DNA of 64,000 bases. Origin: Flavobacteriaceae bacterium (GTDB taxonomy: Bacteria > Bacteroidota > Bacteroidia > Flavobacteriales > Flavobacteriaceae). Positions 8,591-18,047 of the stretch are shown here, in pieces. The notes beneath the pieces were generated by a model. It made no database searches and had not been told where the DNA came from. It was given only the letters and a program-made list of their open reading frames with translations. Numbering within the stretch: position 1 is the stretch's first letter; every line of letters begins with the position of its first letter. The position numbers and the translations under genes are program-made. The stretch is from contig CANGIF010000008.1 in NCBI GenBank assembly GCA_947453885.1, forward strand, positions 24,679 to 88,678, given 5' to 3'.

Positions 8591-9193
8591 ATGAGAAAAA
8601 TAATATTCCTTTTTTTAATTCCATGTTTTCAATACATTTATTCTCAAAATATAAATAGTAATCTAGATAAAATAACAACAATAGAAGAAGCTGAAAAATT
8701 TGTAAATGACAATCCTGAATTAATTCCAGAAATATTTAATATTTCACCAGAAATCGACACATTAGTACCTGTAGCATTCAAAACGCTTAAAGTTGGAAAT
8801 GTTTTTAATGAAAGCGGAAATACTTTTAAAGTACTTTCTGTGAATAAAGCGATAGCATATCGCGTTAGTTATGTTTATCTTGATGGTAGCAAGCTTTCTA
8901 TAATCAAAATAAACAAACTTCGTACTGAAATAATTAAGCAATACAAAAAGGGAATTAAAATTTCTGAATTGGCTAAAAAATACACAATGGATACAAATGT
9001 AACTGGAGATTTAAATTGGTTTTTAGAAGGAATGATGTATGTTGAATTTGAGAACACAATCAAAACTCATAAGCTAGGAGAAATCTATACAGTTGATATT
9101 CTTAGTAAAAAATGGTATTATGTAGTTTTGAAAACGCACAATGAAAAAGAAGTAACAAAAATTAAAATGCTAAAAGTCAAAAACAACTCATAA
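8591..9193 (+). CDS. Secreted parvulin-like (PpiC-type) peptidyl-prolyl isomerase-like protein
   Basis: 200 residues beginning with a signal peptide (MRKIIFLFLIPCFQYIYSQ), so probably periplasmic or outer-membrane associated. Residues about 105-185 resemble the parvulin fold: YKKGIKISELAKKYTMD, then GDLNWFLEGMM and FENTIKTHKLGEIYTVD, the same order as the LA..YS.D, GDLGWF and FE.A...K.GEI blocks of PpiC domains. The family assists folding of exported proteins. The protein is short and lacks the large chaperone module of SurA or PpiD. Whether it keeps isomerase activity is uncertain, since the domain is divergent. It converges with mfd. Confidence 0.55.
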   Translation: MRKIIFLFLIPCFQYIYSQNINSNLDKITTIEEAEKFVNDNPELIPEIFNISPEIDTLVPVAFKTLKVGNVFNESGNTFKVLSVNKAIAYRVSYVYLDGSKLSIIKINKLRTEIIKQYKKGIKISELAKKYTMDTNVTGDLNWFLEGMMYVEFENTIKTHKLGEIYTVDILSKKWYYVVLKTHNEKEVTKIKMLKVKNNS

Positions 9194-9300
9194 CAGTAAC
9201 GATTACTGCTACAAACCAAATAACAGAACCTATTACAAGTTGGCAACACAATGCACAAAAGAATCAAAAAATAAGTACAAGCGGAACTAAAGGTTACTGT

Positions 9301-12300
9301 TTAAACATCCATTAGTTCTATTAATTCCAACGCTTTTCGTATGGATTTTACGTGGTCGAAAGTGAGTAGTAACCGGAGTCCGTTTGGGGTTTGTTTTTCT
9401 TTCATTTTACAAAGAGTGTTGTGTTTTTGAACAAAAACAAGCACTTTGTTGAATTGAGTAGAGGAGTAGTAACTGCTTTGTTGATCAGAAACGAAGTAAC
9501 CAATCATTTTGCCTTGTTTCAACACTAATTTTTCAATTCCAACTTTAGAGGCAATCCATTTTATTTTAATGCTTTTCAGCAACGAAACGGCCTGTTTTGG
9601 CAATGGTCCAAAACGGTCAATGAGTTTGTTTTCGTAGGCTTGTAGGGTAATTTCGTCTTTAATTATGCTAAGTTCGTTGTACAAATTCAAGCGTTCGGAA
9701 ATGTTGTTGATGTAAGCATCTGGAAACAACAATTCAAAATCGGTATCAATTTGAAGGTCTTTCACGTATTCTTTTTCGGGTTTGCTTTGGTCGGCATACA
9801 GCTCTTTAAACTCATTTTCTTTTAATTCGTCTATGGCTTCGTTCATTATTTTTTGATAGGTGTCAAAACCAATTTCGTTAATGAAACCGCTTTGTTCGCC
9901 TCCCAGCAAATCGCCCGCTCCCCGAATTTCCAAATCCTTCATGGCAATGTTGAAGCCACTTCCCAGTTCTGAAAACTGTTCTAAAGCTTGGATTCTTTTA
10001 CGAGCATCGTCGGTCATGGCGGAATAGGGAGGGCAAATAAAGTAGCAAAAAGCTTTTTTGTTGCTTCTTCCTACACGACCCCGCATTTGATGCAAATCAG
10101 ACAATCCAAAATTATTAGCGTTGTTAATGAAAATTGTATTGGCGTTGGGAACATCCAAACCACTTTCAATAATAGTTGTTGCAACTAAAACATCAAATTC
10201 ACCGTTCATAAAGGCAAGCATTAATTCTTCTAGTTTACTCCCTTCCATTTGTCCGTGACCAATTCCCACTCGTGCATCGGGCACTAATCGCTGAATCATT
10301 CCTGCCACTTCTTTAATATTTTCAATTCGGTTGTTGATAAAAAAAACTTGTCCGTTACGCTGAATTTCATACGAAATAGCATCCCGAATGGTTTCCTCAG
10401 AAAAGCCAACCACATTGGTTTCTATTGGATATCTGTTGGGCGGCGGTGTTGTAATCACCGATAAATCGCGCGCTGCCATTAAGGAAAACTGTAGGGTTCT
10501 TGGAATTGGTGTGGCGGTTAATGTCAACGTATCCACATTAGCGGCAATGGTTTTGAGTTTGTCTTTTACGTTGACGCCAAATTTTTGCTCTTCGTCAACA
10601 ATTAATAAACCAAGGTTTTTAAATACCACATTTTTATTGACCAATTGGTGAGTTCCAATTACAATATCCAATTTGCCTTCTGCAAGTTCTTTTAAAGTTT
10701 CTGCTTTTTGTTTGGCAGTTCTAAACCGGTTTAAATACCCAATGGCAACAGGCATTTCTTTTAATCTTTCCGAAAAAGTTCGGAAATGTTGGTATGCCAA
10801 AATGGTGGTTGGTACTAAAACAGCCACTTGTTTTCCGTTATCGACAGCTTTAAAAGCAGCACGAATAGCAACTTCTGTTTTTCCAAATCCAACGTCGCCA
10901 CAAACCAATCGGTCCATTGGTCTATCGCTTTCCATGTCGGCTTTTACTTCTTGAGTTGATTTGGTTTGGTCGGGCGTATCTTCGTAAATAAAAGAACTTT
11001 CGAGTTCTGCCTGCAAATAACTATCAGGTGCGTATTGAAAACCTTTTTCTAATCGGCGTTTGGCATACAATTGAATTAAATTAAACGCTATGTGTTTGAC
11101 TCTGGCTTTTGTTTTTTGTTTTAAAACTTTCCAAGCATTAGAACCTAACTTATAAATTTTGGGCGGTGCACCGTCTTTTCCGTTATATTTTGAAATTTTG
11201 TAAAGCGAATGAATACTAACGTAGACAATATCATTATCGGCATAAACCAGTTTTATCGCTTCTTGTGTTTTGCCTTCAACCTGAATTTTTTGTAAACCAC
11301 CAAACTTGCCAATTCCATGATCAATGTGAGTAACATAATCGCCTACGGATAAAGTAGTCAACTCCTTTAAAGTTATGGTTTGTTTTTTAGAATACCCGTT
11401 TTTAATGTTGAATTTATGGTATCGTTCAAAAATTTGATGATCAGTGTAGCATGCAATTTGGCTCTCTTCGTCAATAAAACCTTGGTAAATAGGTAGCGTT
11501 ACAGTGCTGTATTGTTTCCGGATACTTTCGTGATTGGCTTCGTCTAAGGTTTCAAAAATGTCATGAAAACGTTTGGCTTGCGCCTCGTTTGAACAAAAAA
11601 GATAGTTTTTAAAACCATTAAAATGGTTTTCGTTTAAATTATTAAGTAACAAATCAAATTGTTTGTTGAACGAGGGTTGTGGCTGGATGTAAAAATCAAA
11701 CGTTTTTTGAATTTTATAAATCGGTTTCGAGTGCAATTCAACTATTGAAAAAGACAAGCTTTTTTGGATAAATTCGGATTGATTTACAAATAAAAGTTTA
11801 GGTTCAACATGTTTTACTGTTGCATTTAACTGATTGAAAATTTCTTCCGCTTTATAAAAAAGTTTGTCTAATTTTGAAAACAACACTTCGGAATTTTGAA
11901 TAAATAGCACCGTTTTTTTATCGATATATTCTAAAAAACTTTCCCTGTCTTCTTGAAAAAATTTATTTTCAACATTTGGGATTATGGTAATATTCTTTTG
12001 TTTTTCAATAGAAAGTTGCGTTTCAACGTCAAAACTTCTAATGCTATCTATTTCGTTACCAAAAAATTCAATTCGATAGGGATTGTCGTTAGAAAACGAA
12101 AAAACATCAATAATTCCGCCACGAACTGAAAATTCACCCGGTTCTGTTATAAAATCAACTCTTTTAAATTCGTATTCAAACAGAACTTCATTAATAAATT
12201 CAATTGAAATTTTATCGCCAATTGCCACTTTCAAAGTGTTTTTATCGAGCTCTTTTTTGGTAACTACTTTTTCAAAAAGCGCTTCAGGATAGGAAACAAT

Positions 12301-12660
12301 TACCGCGGGTTTTTGACGTGAATTAATTCGATTTAAAACCTCTGCTCTTAAAAGTACATTTGCATTATCGGTATCTTCTATTTGATAAGGACGACGATAG
12401 GAACTAGGGTAAAAAAGCACATTTTGCTCGCCAATTAATTGTTCCAAATCGTTCAAATAATAGGCAGCTTCTTCTTTATCGTTGAATAAAAGTAAAAAAG
12501 GTTTTTCACTTTTTTTGAATAATGATTGTACTACAAACGAAAGTGACGAGCCAATTAAGCCGTTAAGTTGTATTTTATGACTCTCTTGTTGCAATGCCTC
12601 CGAAAGTTGCATGATTTTCGGATTGTTGTCGTACGAATTTAATAAGGCTGCTTTACTCAA
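9301..12660 (-). CDS. mfd: Transcription-repair coupling factor Mfd
   Basis: 1119 residues, near the usual ~1150. The order of parts is standard: UvrB-like N-terminal region, RNA-polymerase-interacting domain (LSVGDYVTHIDHGIGKFGG onwards, about residues 437-500), then the RecG-like motor with Walker A VCGDVGFGKTEVA, DEEQ box LLIVDEEQKFGV, LTATPIPRTLQFS and the QMRGRVGRS motif VI, and a C-terminal TRCF domain. Mfd removes RNA polymerase stalled at lesions and recruits UvrA. Its start overlaps the end of an upstream lipoprotein gene by four bases (ATGA), so the two are coupled. The damage-tolerance operon umuDC-SRAP is a few kilobases away on the other strand. Confidence 0.97.
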   Translation of the reverse strand: MSKAALLNSYDNNPKIMQLSEALQQESHKIQLNGLIGSSLSFVVQSLFKKSEKPFLLLFNDKEEAAYYLNDLEQLIGEQNVLFYPSSYRRPYQIEDTDNANVLLRAEVLNRINSRQKPAVIVSYPEALFEKVVTKKELDKNTLKVAIGDKISIEFINEVLFEYEFKRVDFITEPGEFSVRGGIIDVFSFSNDNPYRIEFFGNEIDSIRSFDVETQLSIEKQKNITIIPNVENKFFQEDRESFLEYIDKKTVLFIQNSEVLFSKLDKLFYKAEEIFNQLNATVKHVEPKLLFVNQSEFIQKSLSFSIVELHSKPIYKIQKTFDFYIQPQPSFNKQFDLLLNNLNENHFNGFKNYLFCSNEAQAKRFHDIFETLDEANHESIRKQYSTVTLPIYQGFIDEESQIACYTDHQIFERYHKFNIKNGYSKKQTITLKELTTLSVGDYVTHIDHGIGKFGGLQKIQVEGKTQEAIKLVYADNDIVYVSIHSLYKISKYNGKDGAPPKIYKLGSNAWKVLKQKTKARVKHIAFNLIQLYAKRRLEKGFQYAPDSYLQAELESSFIYEDTPDQTKSTQEVKADMESDRPMDRLVCGDVGFGKTEVAIRAAFKAVDNGKQVAVLVPTTILAYQHFRTFSERLKEMPVAIGYLNRFRTAKQKAETLKELAEGKLDIVIGTHQLVNKNVVFKNLGLLIVDEEQKFGVNVKDKLKTIAANVDTLTLTATPIPRTLQFSLMAARDLSVITTPPPNRYPIETNVVGFSEETIRDAISYEIQRNGQVFFINNRIENIKEVAGMIQRLVPDARVGIGHGQMEGSKLEELMLAFMNGEFDVLVATTIIESGLDVPNANTIFINNANNFGLSDLHQMRGRVGRSNKKAFCYFICPPYSAMTDDARKRIQALEQFSELGSGFNIAMKDLEIRGAGDLLGGEQSGFINEIGFDTYQKIMNEAIDELKENEFKELYADQSKPEKEYVKDLQIDTDFELLFPDAYINNISERLNLYNELSIIKDEITLQAYENKLIDRFGPLPKQAVSLLKSIKIKWIASKVGIEKLVLKQGKMIGYFVSDQQSSYYSSTQFNKVLVFVQKHNTLCKMKEKQTPNGLRLLLTFDHVKSIRKALELIELMDV

Positions 12661-13250
12661 TTTGCTGGAATATTGGCTTTTACTGTTGGAATTGCACGAG
12701 AAGTGTTTAGAATTTGAATCAAATCTTGCTCTCCTTCTTCAACTTTAATTTTGGATCGCTTTAAAACTTCATCAATTTGAACTTCAACTGAAGTAATGTC
12801 GGTATTTATATCTTTAATTAAAGTAATTACTTTTTGATCCGGTATTTGATGCAAGTGCAGGTATAAATCCAAAGAATTTATTTTTGTTGTCAATACTTTT
12901 AAACGACTTTTTACTTGATTATTATTGAACTGATACGGCAAACCAATTGTAATGTCAACCATTTTTTTAGATAGTGTTTTTGCTTTTTGTTGAAACGCTC
13001 CAATGGTGCTTTTAGGTTTTTGTTTGGCTTCGTTTTTAAAATCGTTCCAGCCTTTCCAATTGTTTATTATATGTTGATTTTCAGAGTTCAAATTTGAAAA
13101 AACAAACCCCCAAGCTTTATTAATGTTTGCAAAAACCAGTTCTTTCTTTTTTATATCTCTAGCGTTTTCAAGATTCCGTTGTGTATGATCTTCTTGGCAC
13201 GCAAAAAAAGTAAGGACAAGCAGTAAAATAAAAAATGGTTTGTTTTTCAT
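12657..13250 (-). CDS. Predicted lipoprotein of unknown function, coupled to mfd
   Basis: 197 residues. The N-terminus is a lipoprotein signal (MKNKPFFILLLVLTFFACQ) with the modified cysteine in FFAC. The rest is charged and largely helical, with no motif I recognise. It overlaps mfd by four bases, which argues for cotranscription, but an exported lipoprotein has no obvious role in transcription-coupled repair. A TAACTTTG box reading leftwards lies just upstream (13267-13274) and fits the TAnnTTTG promoter consensus, although no good -33 element accompanies it. Confidence 0.75.
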   Translation of the reverse strand: MKNKPFFILLLVLTFFACQEDHTQRNLENARDIKKKELVFANINKAWGFVFSNLNSENQHIINNWKGWNDFKNEAKQKPKSTIGAFQQKAKTLSKKMVDITIGLPYQFNNNQVKSRLKVLTTKINSLDLYLHLHQIPDQKVITLIKDINTDITSVEVQIDEVLKRSKIKVEEGEQDLIQILNTSRAIPTVKANIPAN

Positions 13251-13416
13251 ATTCTGGTTATTTTGGCAAAGTTACAAAGTAAAACGAAAGTAAACACGTA
13301 TTTATACTTTTTCAGAATATGATTTTTTGGCTTTATAACTTTTCTTTCGTTCACTTTAGCTTTTTTAAAATCTGCATAGATTGGATTTATATGATTTATG
13401 TTCATTACGAAATCGT

Positions 13417-13424
13417 TATATTTG
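13417..13424 (+). promoter_or_regulatory. -7 promoter box TATATTTG before the threonine dehydrogenase gene
   Basis: TATATTTG matches TAnnTTTG and ends 18 bases before the ATG at 13443. The box lies downstream of an in-frame ATG at 13398, so it supports 13443 as the true start. A -33 element is not obvious. Confidence 0.45.
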
Positions 13425-13442
13425 CCAACAAATTGTATAGTT

Positions 13443-14381
13443 ATGCAAACAAAAATCCTAATAATTGGAGCTTGTGGTCAAATAGGAACCGAGTTAACAC
13501 ATAAATTAAGAGCAATATACGGAATTGCAAATGTCATCGCATCTGATATTAGAAAACTAAATAATGAGGTGGTAAATTCAGGACCATTTGAAGTTGTAAA
13601 TGCATTGGATTTCAATCAAATTGAACATTTGGTAGAAGTACATCAAATCACTGATGTTTATTTAATGGCAGCATTACTATCAGCTACTGCTGAGAAAAAC
13701 CCTGCTTTTGCTTGGGATTTGAATATGAACTCGTTGTTTCATGTATTGAACTTAGCAAAAGCAAAAAAAATAAAAAAGATATTTTGGCCTTCAAGTATTG
13801 CTGTATTTGGGCCTACCACCCCAAAAGAGCAAACCCAACAATTTACCATTATGGAACCTAGTACAGTTTACGGCATTAGTAAACAATCGGGCGAAAGATG
13901 GTGTGAATATTACCATAATGTTTTTGGGGTTGACGTTCGTAGTGTTCGATATCCAGGACTTATAAGCTGGAGTACTCCTCCAGGAGGCGGAACAACCGAT
14001 TATGCAGTTGAAATTTTTCATAAAGCTTTGAGTGATGGAAAATACGAATGTTTTTTAGAAGCAAACACAAAAATGCCTATGATGTATATGGACGATGCTA
14101 TTAAGGCTACAGTTCAAATAATGCAAGCTGAGCCAGAGCAAATCAAAATACGTTCCTCATATAATTTAGCAGCTATCAGTTTTACACCAGAAGTTATTGC
14201 GAATGAAATTGCAAAACAATTACCAGATTTTACAATATCCTATAAACCAGATTTTCGTCAAAAAATTGCTGATAGTTGGCCAGCAAGCATAGACGATTCC
14301 TTTGCGAGAAGAGACTGGAACTGGAGTCATGATTTTGATTTAAGCAAAATAACTATTGAAATGTTGGAAAATTTAAAATAA
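13443..14381 (+). CDS. L-threonine 3-dehydrogenase, GalE-like short-chain (extended SDR) type
   Basis: 312 residues from ATG 13443 (KILIIGACGQIGTEL gives the NAD-binding glycine motif right at the N-terminus). Serine and YxxxK catalytic residues are in FWPSSIAVFG and VYGISKQSG. The stretches YPGLISW, PPGGGTTDYAVEIFHKAL, MPMMYMDDAI and DSWPASIDDS are diagnostic of the epimerase-like threonine dehydrogenases described from flavobacteria and Cytophaga. The enzyme oxidises L-threonine to 2-amino-3-ketobutyrate with NAD+ in the cytoplasm, usually paired with Kbl, which is not in this window. The gene converges with the NTF2-like gene; only two bases separate their ends. Confidence 0.85.
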   Translation: MQTKILIIGACGQIGTELTHKLRAIYGIANVIASDIRKLNNEVVNSGPFEVVNALDFNQIEHLVEVHQITDVYLMAALLSATAEKNPAFAWDLNMNSLFHVLNLAKAKKIKKIFWPSSIAVFGPTTPKEQTQQFTIMEPSTVYGISKQSGERWCEYYHNVFGVDVRSVRYPGLISWSTPPGGGTTDYAVEIFHKALSDGKYECFLEANTKMPMMYMDDAIKATVQIMQAEPEQIKIRSSYNLAAISFTPEVIANEIAKQLPDFTISYKPDFRQKIADSWPASIDDSFARRDWNWSHDFDLSKITIEMLENLK

Positions 14382-14383
14382 AC

Positions 14384-14881
14384 TTATTGCTTATAACTTC
14401 TAATTAGTTTACTTTCTAAAGTATCTTTGATTTGAACAACTAGTTTTGTTTTGTCGTTCGGAATTGTCATTGACAAAACATATTGCTTTAATTTCCAATC
14501 TTTACCTGTTTTAACTAATACTCCAGAGCCCCTACAAATTTTCATTTGTGTATCTAATAGTTCATCAAACCAAACTGTTTTTTTATCCACACTAAAATAG
14601 ATATTTCTTTTAAGTGCATTAAAATTCCATGTTTTCCCCTTAATAAAATAAGGTTTTGCAAATGTTTGAAATTCTTTTTTTGTCCAGTTTTCTGTAGCGT
14701 CTGTACCTAAATAATGTGCGTCTTCAGCTAAAAAATTCATGTAGGCTTCAAAATGAACTTCTGCTGCATTTTTATGCCAATTGTTTATTAATTTGTTAAT
14801 CTCTAATAAAGTAGTGTTTTTTTGCGCAAAAATTAAAGTACTAAAACAAAATGGGAACAATAATAATATTTTTAATTTCAT
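14384..14881 (-). CDS. Secreted NTF2/SnoaL-like protein
   Basis: 165 residues from the ATG at 14881, chosen because it starts directly on a signal peptide (MKLKILLLFPFCFSTLIFAQ); an earlier in-frame ATG would put 18 non-signal residues first. After cleavage the protein is a single SnoaL-like cone-fold domain: YMNFLAEDAHYLGTDATE, WFDELLDTQM, CRGSGVLVKTGKDWKL and a closing strand ending in SMTIPND. The family includes ketosteroid isomerase-like enzymes and many proteins without known ligands; no catalytic assignment is justified. It is probably periplasmic. It stands alone between a convergent dehydrogenase and a divergent secreted repeat protein. Confidence 0.7.
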   Translation of the reverse strand: MKLKILLLFPFCFSTLIFAQKNTTLLEINKLINNWHKNAAEVHFEAYMNFLAEDAHYLGTDATENWTKKEFQTFAKPYFIKGKTWNFNALKRNIYFSVDKKTVWFDELLDTQMKICRGSGVLVKTGKDWKLKQYVLSMTIPNDKTKLVVQIKDTLESKLIRSYKQ

Positions 14882-15105
14882 TTTTATAAATGTTGAAAAT
14901 AGTGTACAATAAAAATAATATAAAATATCCAACATTCAGTTAAGTTTCTAATTTTTATTTTTCTAATAAAAATTCGGATAGTTAAAGATGTTAAAAAAAA
15001 CTTATTAACACGAAAACGATATAGTTACGCGTAAAATTATAAGATTGTTTTTTTTAACCTCTTTTGTCATACATTTATGCAATTATTAACCCAAAAATTT
15101 ATTTT

Positions 15106-17964
15106 ATGAATAAAAAATTTATTTATTTAGTACTTGCATTCTTTGCTTTTGCATTTACAAGTAACGCCCAAACTATTTCTATGATTGGAGATGGTGTTAG
15201 TGGCTGGTCAACAGACGTTGACATGACAACTGCTGACAATGTGCATTATACATTGTCTAATTTTACATTTTCCAATGGCGGGGCAAAATTCCGACAAGGT
15301 CACGACTGGGGTAACAACTGGGGGGCATCAAATTTCCCTTCAGGTACAGCTACTTCAAACGGAAATAACATTCCTACAACAGCAGGAGTTTATGACGTTA
15401 CGTTTAATTTAACTACTAAAGCGTATGTGTTTACTCCCGTAGCCTTAGGTTATGCTGATATTAGTGTTTATGGCACAGCAAATTCTAATACAGATGCAGC
15501 AATGTCAACTATTGATGGGGTACATTACAACCTTAGTAATTATGCAGTAACGTTGGGTGATTTAGTTTTTAGACAAGATCAAGCCAATACCAATACTTGG
15601 GCGGCAGTTGATTTTCCTTCAGGAACTGCTACTAGTGGCGGAACTGCTATTAGTGTAATACCAGGAACTTACAACATCTCTTTTAACTTAACTACTGGTG
15701 CATATTCATTTACTTTTGCTACTATTAGTATTATTGGCGATGGTTTAGCAGGTTGGGGAACTGATACTGACATGACAACAACTGATGGAGTTAATTATTC
15801 TTTAAATTTGACTACTTTTTCTACACATCAAGTTAAATTCCGTCAAGACCATGCTTGGGCTTTTAGTTGGGGATCTAGTGCTTTTCCAAGTGGAACAGCA
15901 TCTTTAAACGGAAATAATATTAACACAATTGCAGGAGATTATGTAGTTACTTTTAACAGAAATACAGGCGCTTATAATTTTTCAAATAGCTATCCTGTAA
16001 TTAGTTTAAACAGTAATGGTACTGATATAGATATGGTAACTTTAGATGGAGAAAATTATTATTTAAATAATTTTGCTTTTACTGCTGGATCTTATAAATT
16101 TAGACAAGGACATGCTGATACTTTTGTTTGGGGAGCATCATCATTTCCAAATGGAACAGCTGCAACTTATATCGCATCTGCCATTCCTGTAGCAGGTAAA
16201 AACTATAATGTTTCTTTCAATAAAACTACAGGTGTTTATTCTTTTAGTTATGTTACTATTAGTATAATTGGAGACGCTACTCCAGGAGGATGGGGAGCTG
16301 ATACGGATATGTCAACCGCAGATGGAATTACATACACATTAAATGGTGCTACATTAACAAATGCTTCAGTGAAATTCCGTTTGGGACATGATTGGTCAAC
16401 AAACTGGGGTAGTAATGTTTTTCCTTCAGGTATTGCTTATCAAGGAGGTAATAATATTGCTGTAAATGAAGGTTCTGTTTACAATATTTCGTTTAATATT
16501 CAAACAGGTGAATTTAATTTTAATGATACTTTAAAATCAAGAGTTAGAGATAGTCAATGCGGTTCATTATTAACGTCATTGAGTGATGCTATTCTTGCTG
16601 TTAGAATTCCAAGTGCTCAAATGTATCGTTATGAAGTAACAAATGGTGCAACTGTTAACACTTTTGAAACTACAAAATATAGTTTTGATTTAACACAACT
16701 TCCAGGTTCAACTTACAACAGTACATACAACGTTAGAGTAGCTGTTAAAATCAATGATGTTTGGAGAAGTTATGGAGCTACTTGTGATATTTATACACCA
16801 GCAATTACAACTTCTGCAAACGTTCCTACAACTCAAATTATTGCTTCTCAATGGGGATCAACACTTGCAGGCTTGGATTCACCGATACACGCAAAATGGA
16901 TGTATTCAGCAGAAGCTTATCGTTTTGAAGTTACTAATGGAGCTGTAGTTACAACTTATGATTCTCCAATTTACTATTTTAATTTAACAAAAATAGTAGG
17001 TTCAACTTATGCAACTACTTATTCTATTAGAGTTGCAGTTAAAGTATCTGGAACTTGGGGTGATTATGGCGCTTCTTGTAACATTTCTACTCCAAGCCTT
17101 GCTAGTGTAGGTGGTGTTCCAACAACACAAATTTTAGCAACAGAATGTGGTACTACTTTAGCTGCTATGAATACTCCAATACATGCTAAATGGATGTACA
17201 ATACTCAAGGATATCGTTTTGAAGTTACGCCTGAAGGATCTTCACCAGTAGTTTACGAAACAACTAGCTATTACTTCAATTTAAACAAAATTGCAGGATC
17301 AGCTTATGGAACTAATTACTCTATTAGAGTTGCTATAAATGTTGAAGGAACTTGGGGTTCTTATGGATCTTCTTGTACAGTAACTTCTCCAACATTATCT
17401 TCTAGCACAGTACCAACAACTAAAGTTCACCCAGCATTTTGTGGTACTACTTTAGCTGCTTTAGATACTAAAATACCTGTTACTCCTATTGCAGCTGCTG
17501 AAGGCTATCGTTTTGAAATTACAACAGGTGGAGTAGTTACTGTTTATGATTCAAGTACATATAACTTCAAACTTTCTCAAGCTGGAGTGGTTGTAACTAA
17601 TGCAACTGTTTATTCAATTCGTGTTGCAGCTAAAATAAATGGTATCTATGGAGCTTATGGTGTTTCATGTGATGTTACAACTCCAGCAAGTATTGCAAAA
17701 CATGTAGTTGAAACTGCTGATTTTGGTGTAACTGCTTATCCAAATCCATTTAATGGTGCATTTAAACTTCAAGTAAGTGGAACAATCAACGAATCAGTTT
17801 CTGTTGTAGTTTACGATATGATGGGTAAACAAATTGAAAATAGAGTTATTAATGCTTCTGATATTGAAAATGTAACTTTAGGTCAAGATTATTCAACTGG
17901 AATTTATAATGTACTTGTTTCTCAAGGAATGAATACTAAAACAGTTCGTTTAGTTAAAAACTAG
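15106..17964 (+). CDS. Large secreted repeat protein with type IX secretion (type A) sorting domain
   Basis: 952 residues from the ATG at 15106, where a signal peptide begins (KKFIYLVLAFFAFAFTSNAQ). Five repeats of about 90 residues follow (near 15172, 15448, 15718, 15988 and 16252), each with a GDG..GW..D.DM opening, KFRQ.H.W...WG, FPSGTA and YNVSFN..TG.Y.F, reminiscent of SusE/SusF-type carbohydrate-binding modules. Four repeats of ~95 residues follow (near 16538, 16822, 17113 and 17410) with YRFEVT and YSIRVAVK blocks. The end (AYPNPFNGAFKLQV to KTVRLVKN) is a type A sorting domain, so the protein should be exported and attached to or released from the cell surface. A glycan-binding or adhesin role is inferred. 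Confidence 0.8.
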   Translation: MNKKFIYLVLAFFAFAFTSNAQTISMIGDGVSGWSTDVDMTTADNVHYTLSNFTFSNGGAKFRQGHDWGNNWGASNFPSGTATSNGNNIPTTAGVYDVTFNLTTKAYVFTPVALGYADISVYGTANSNTDAAMSTIDGVHYNLSNYAVTLGDLVFRQDQANTNTWAAVDFPSGTATSGGTAISVIPGTYNISFNLTTGAYSFTFATISIIGDGLAGWGTDTDMTTTDGVNYSLNLTTFSTHQVKFRQDHAWAFSWGSSAFPSGTASLNGNNINTIAGDYVVTFNRNTGAYNFSNSYPVISLNSNGTDIDMVTLDGENYYLNNFAFTAGSYKFRQGHADTFVWGASSFPNGTAATYIASAIPVAGKNYNVSFNKTTGVYSFSYVTISIIGDATPGGWGADTDMSTADGITYTLNGATLTNASVKFRLGHDWSTNWGSNVFPSGIAYQGGNNIAVNEGSVYNISFNIQTGEFNFNDTLKSRVRDSQCGSLLTSLSDAILAVRIPSAQMYRYEVTNGATVNTFETTKYSFDLTQLPGSTYNSTYNVRVAVKINDVWRSYGATCDIYTPAITTSANVPTTQIIASQWGSTLAGLDSPIHAKWMYSAEAYRFEVTNGAVVTTYDSPIYYFNLTKIVGSTYATTYSIRVAVKVSGTWGDYGASCNISTPSLASVGGVPTTQILATECGTTLAAMNTPIHAKWMYNTQGYRFEVTPEGSSPVVYETTSYYFNLNKIAGSAYGTNYSIRVAINVEGTWGSYGSSCTVTSPTLSSSTVPTTKVHPAFCGTTLAALDTKIPVTPIAAAEGYRFEITTGGVVTVYDSSTYNFKLSQAGVVVTNATVYSIRVAAKINGIYGAYGVSCDVTTPASIAKHVVETADFGVTAYPNPFNGAFKLQVSGTINESVSVVVYDMMGKQIENRVINASDIENVTLGQDYSTGIYNVLVSQGMNTKTVRLVKN

Positions 17965-17991
17965 TTTTTTTTAGATTATTATAATTGTTTT

Positions 17992-18023
17992 AAAGGGATT
18001 CAAAGAAATTTGAATCCCTTTTT
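17992..18023 (+). terminator. Strong intrinsic terminator after the secreted repeat protein
   Basis: Perfect 13-base stem, AAAGGGATTCAAA (17992-18004) with TTTGAATCCCTTT (18009-18021), closed by a GAAA tetraloop and followed by a T-rich tail. It lies 28 bases after the stop codon. Confidence 0.9.
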
Positions 18024-18047
18024 AATTTTTACTAATGATAGTATTTG

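Noticed and set aside
7844..9300. Chromosomal integron
   Set aside because: No integrase and no paired RYYYAAC/GTTRRRY attC cores; only loose GTTG/GCAA words.
13319..13504. 61-codon plus-strand frame overlapping the threonine dehydrogenase start
   Set aside because: Out of frame with a strongly supported gene, overlaps its promoter, low-complexity aromatic composition.
15172..17690. Regularly spaced DNA similarity that could be read as a CRISPR-like array
   Set aside because: The repeats are ~265-290 bases, in frame and encode protein domains with a signal peptide and sorting domain.
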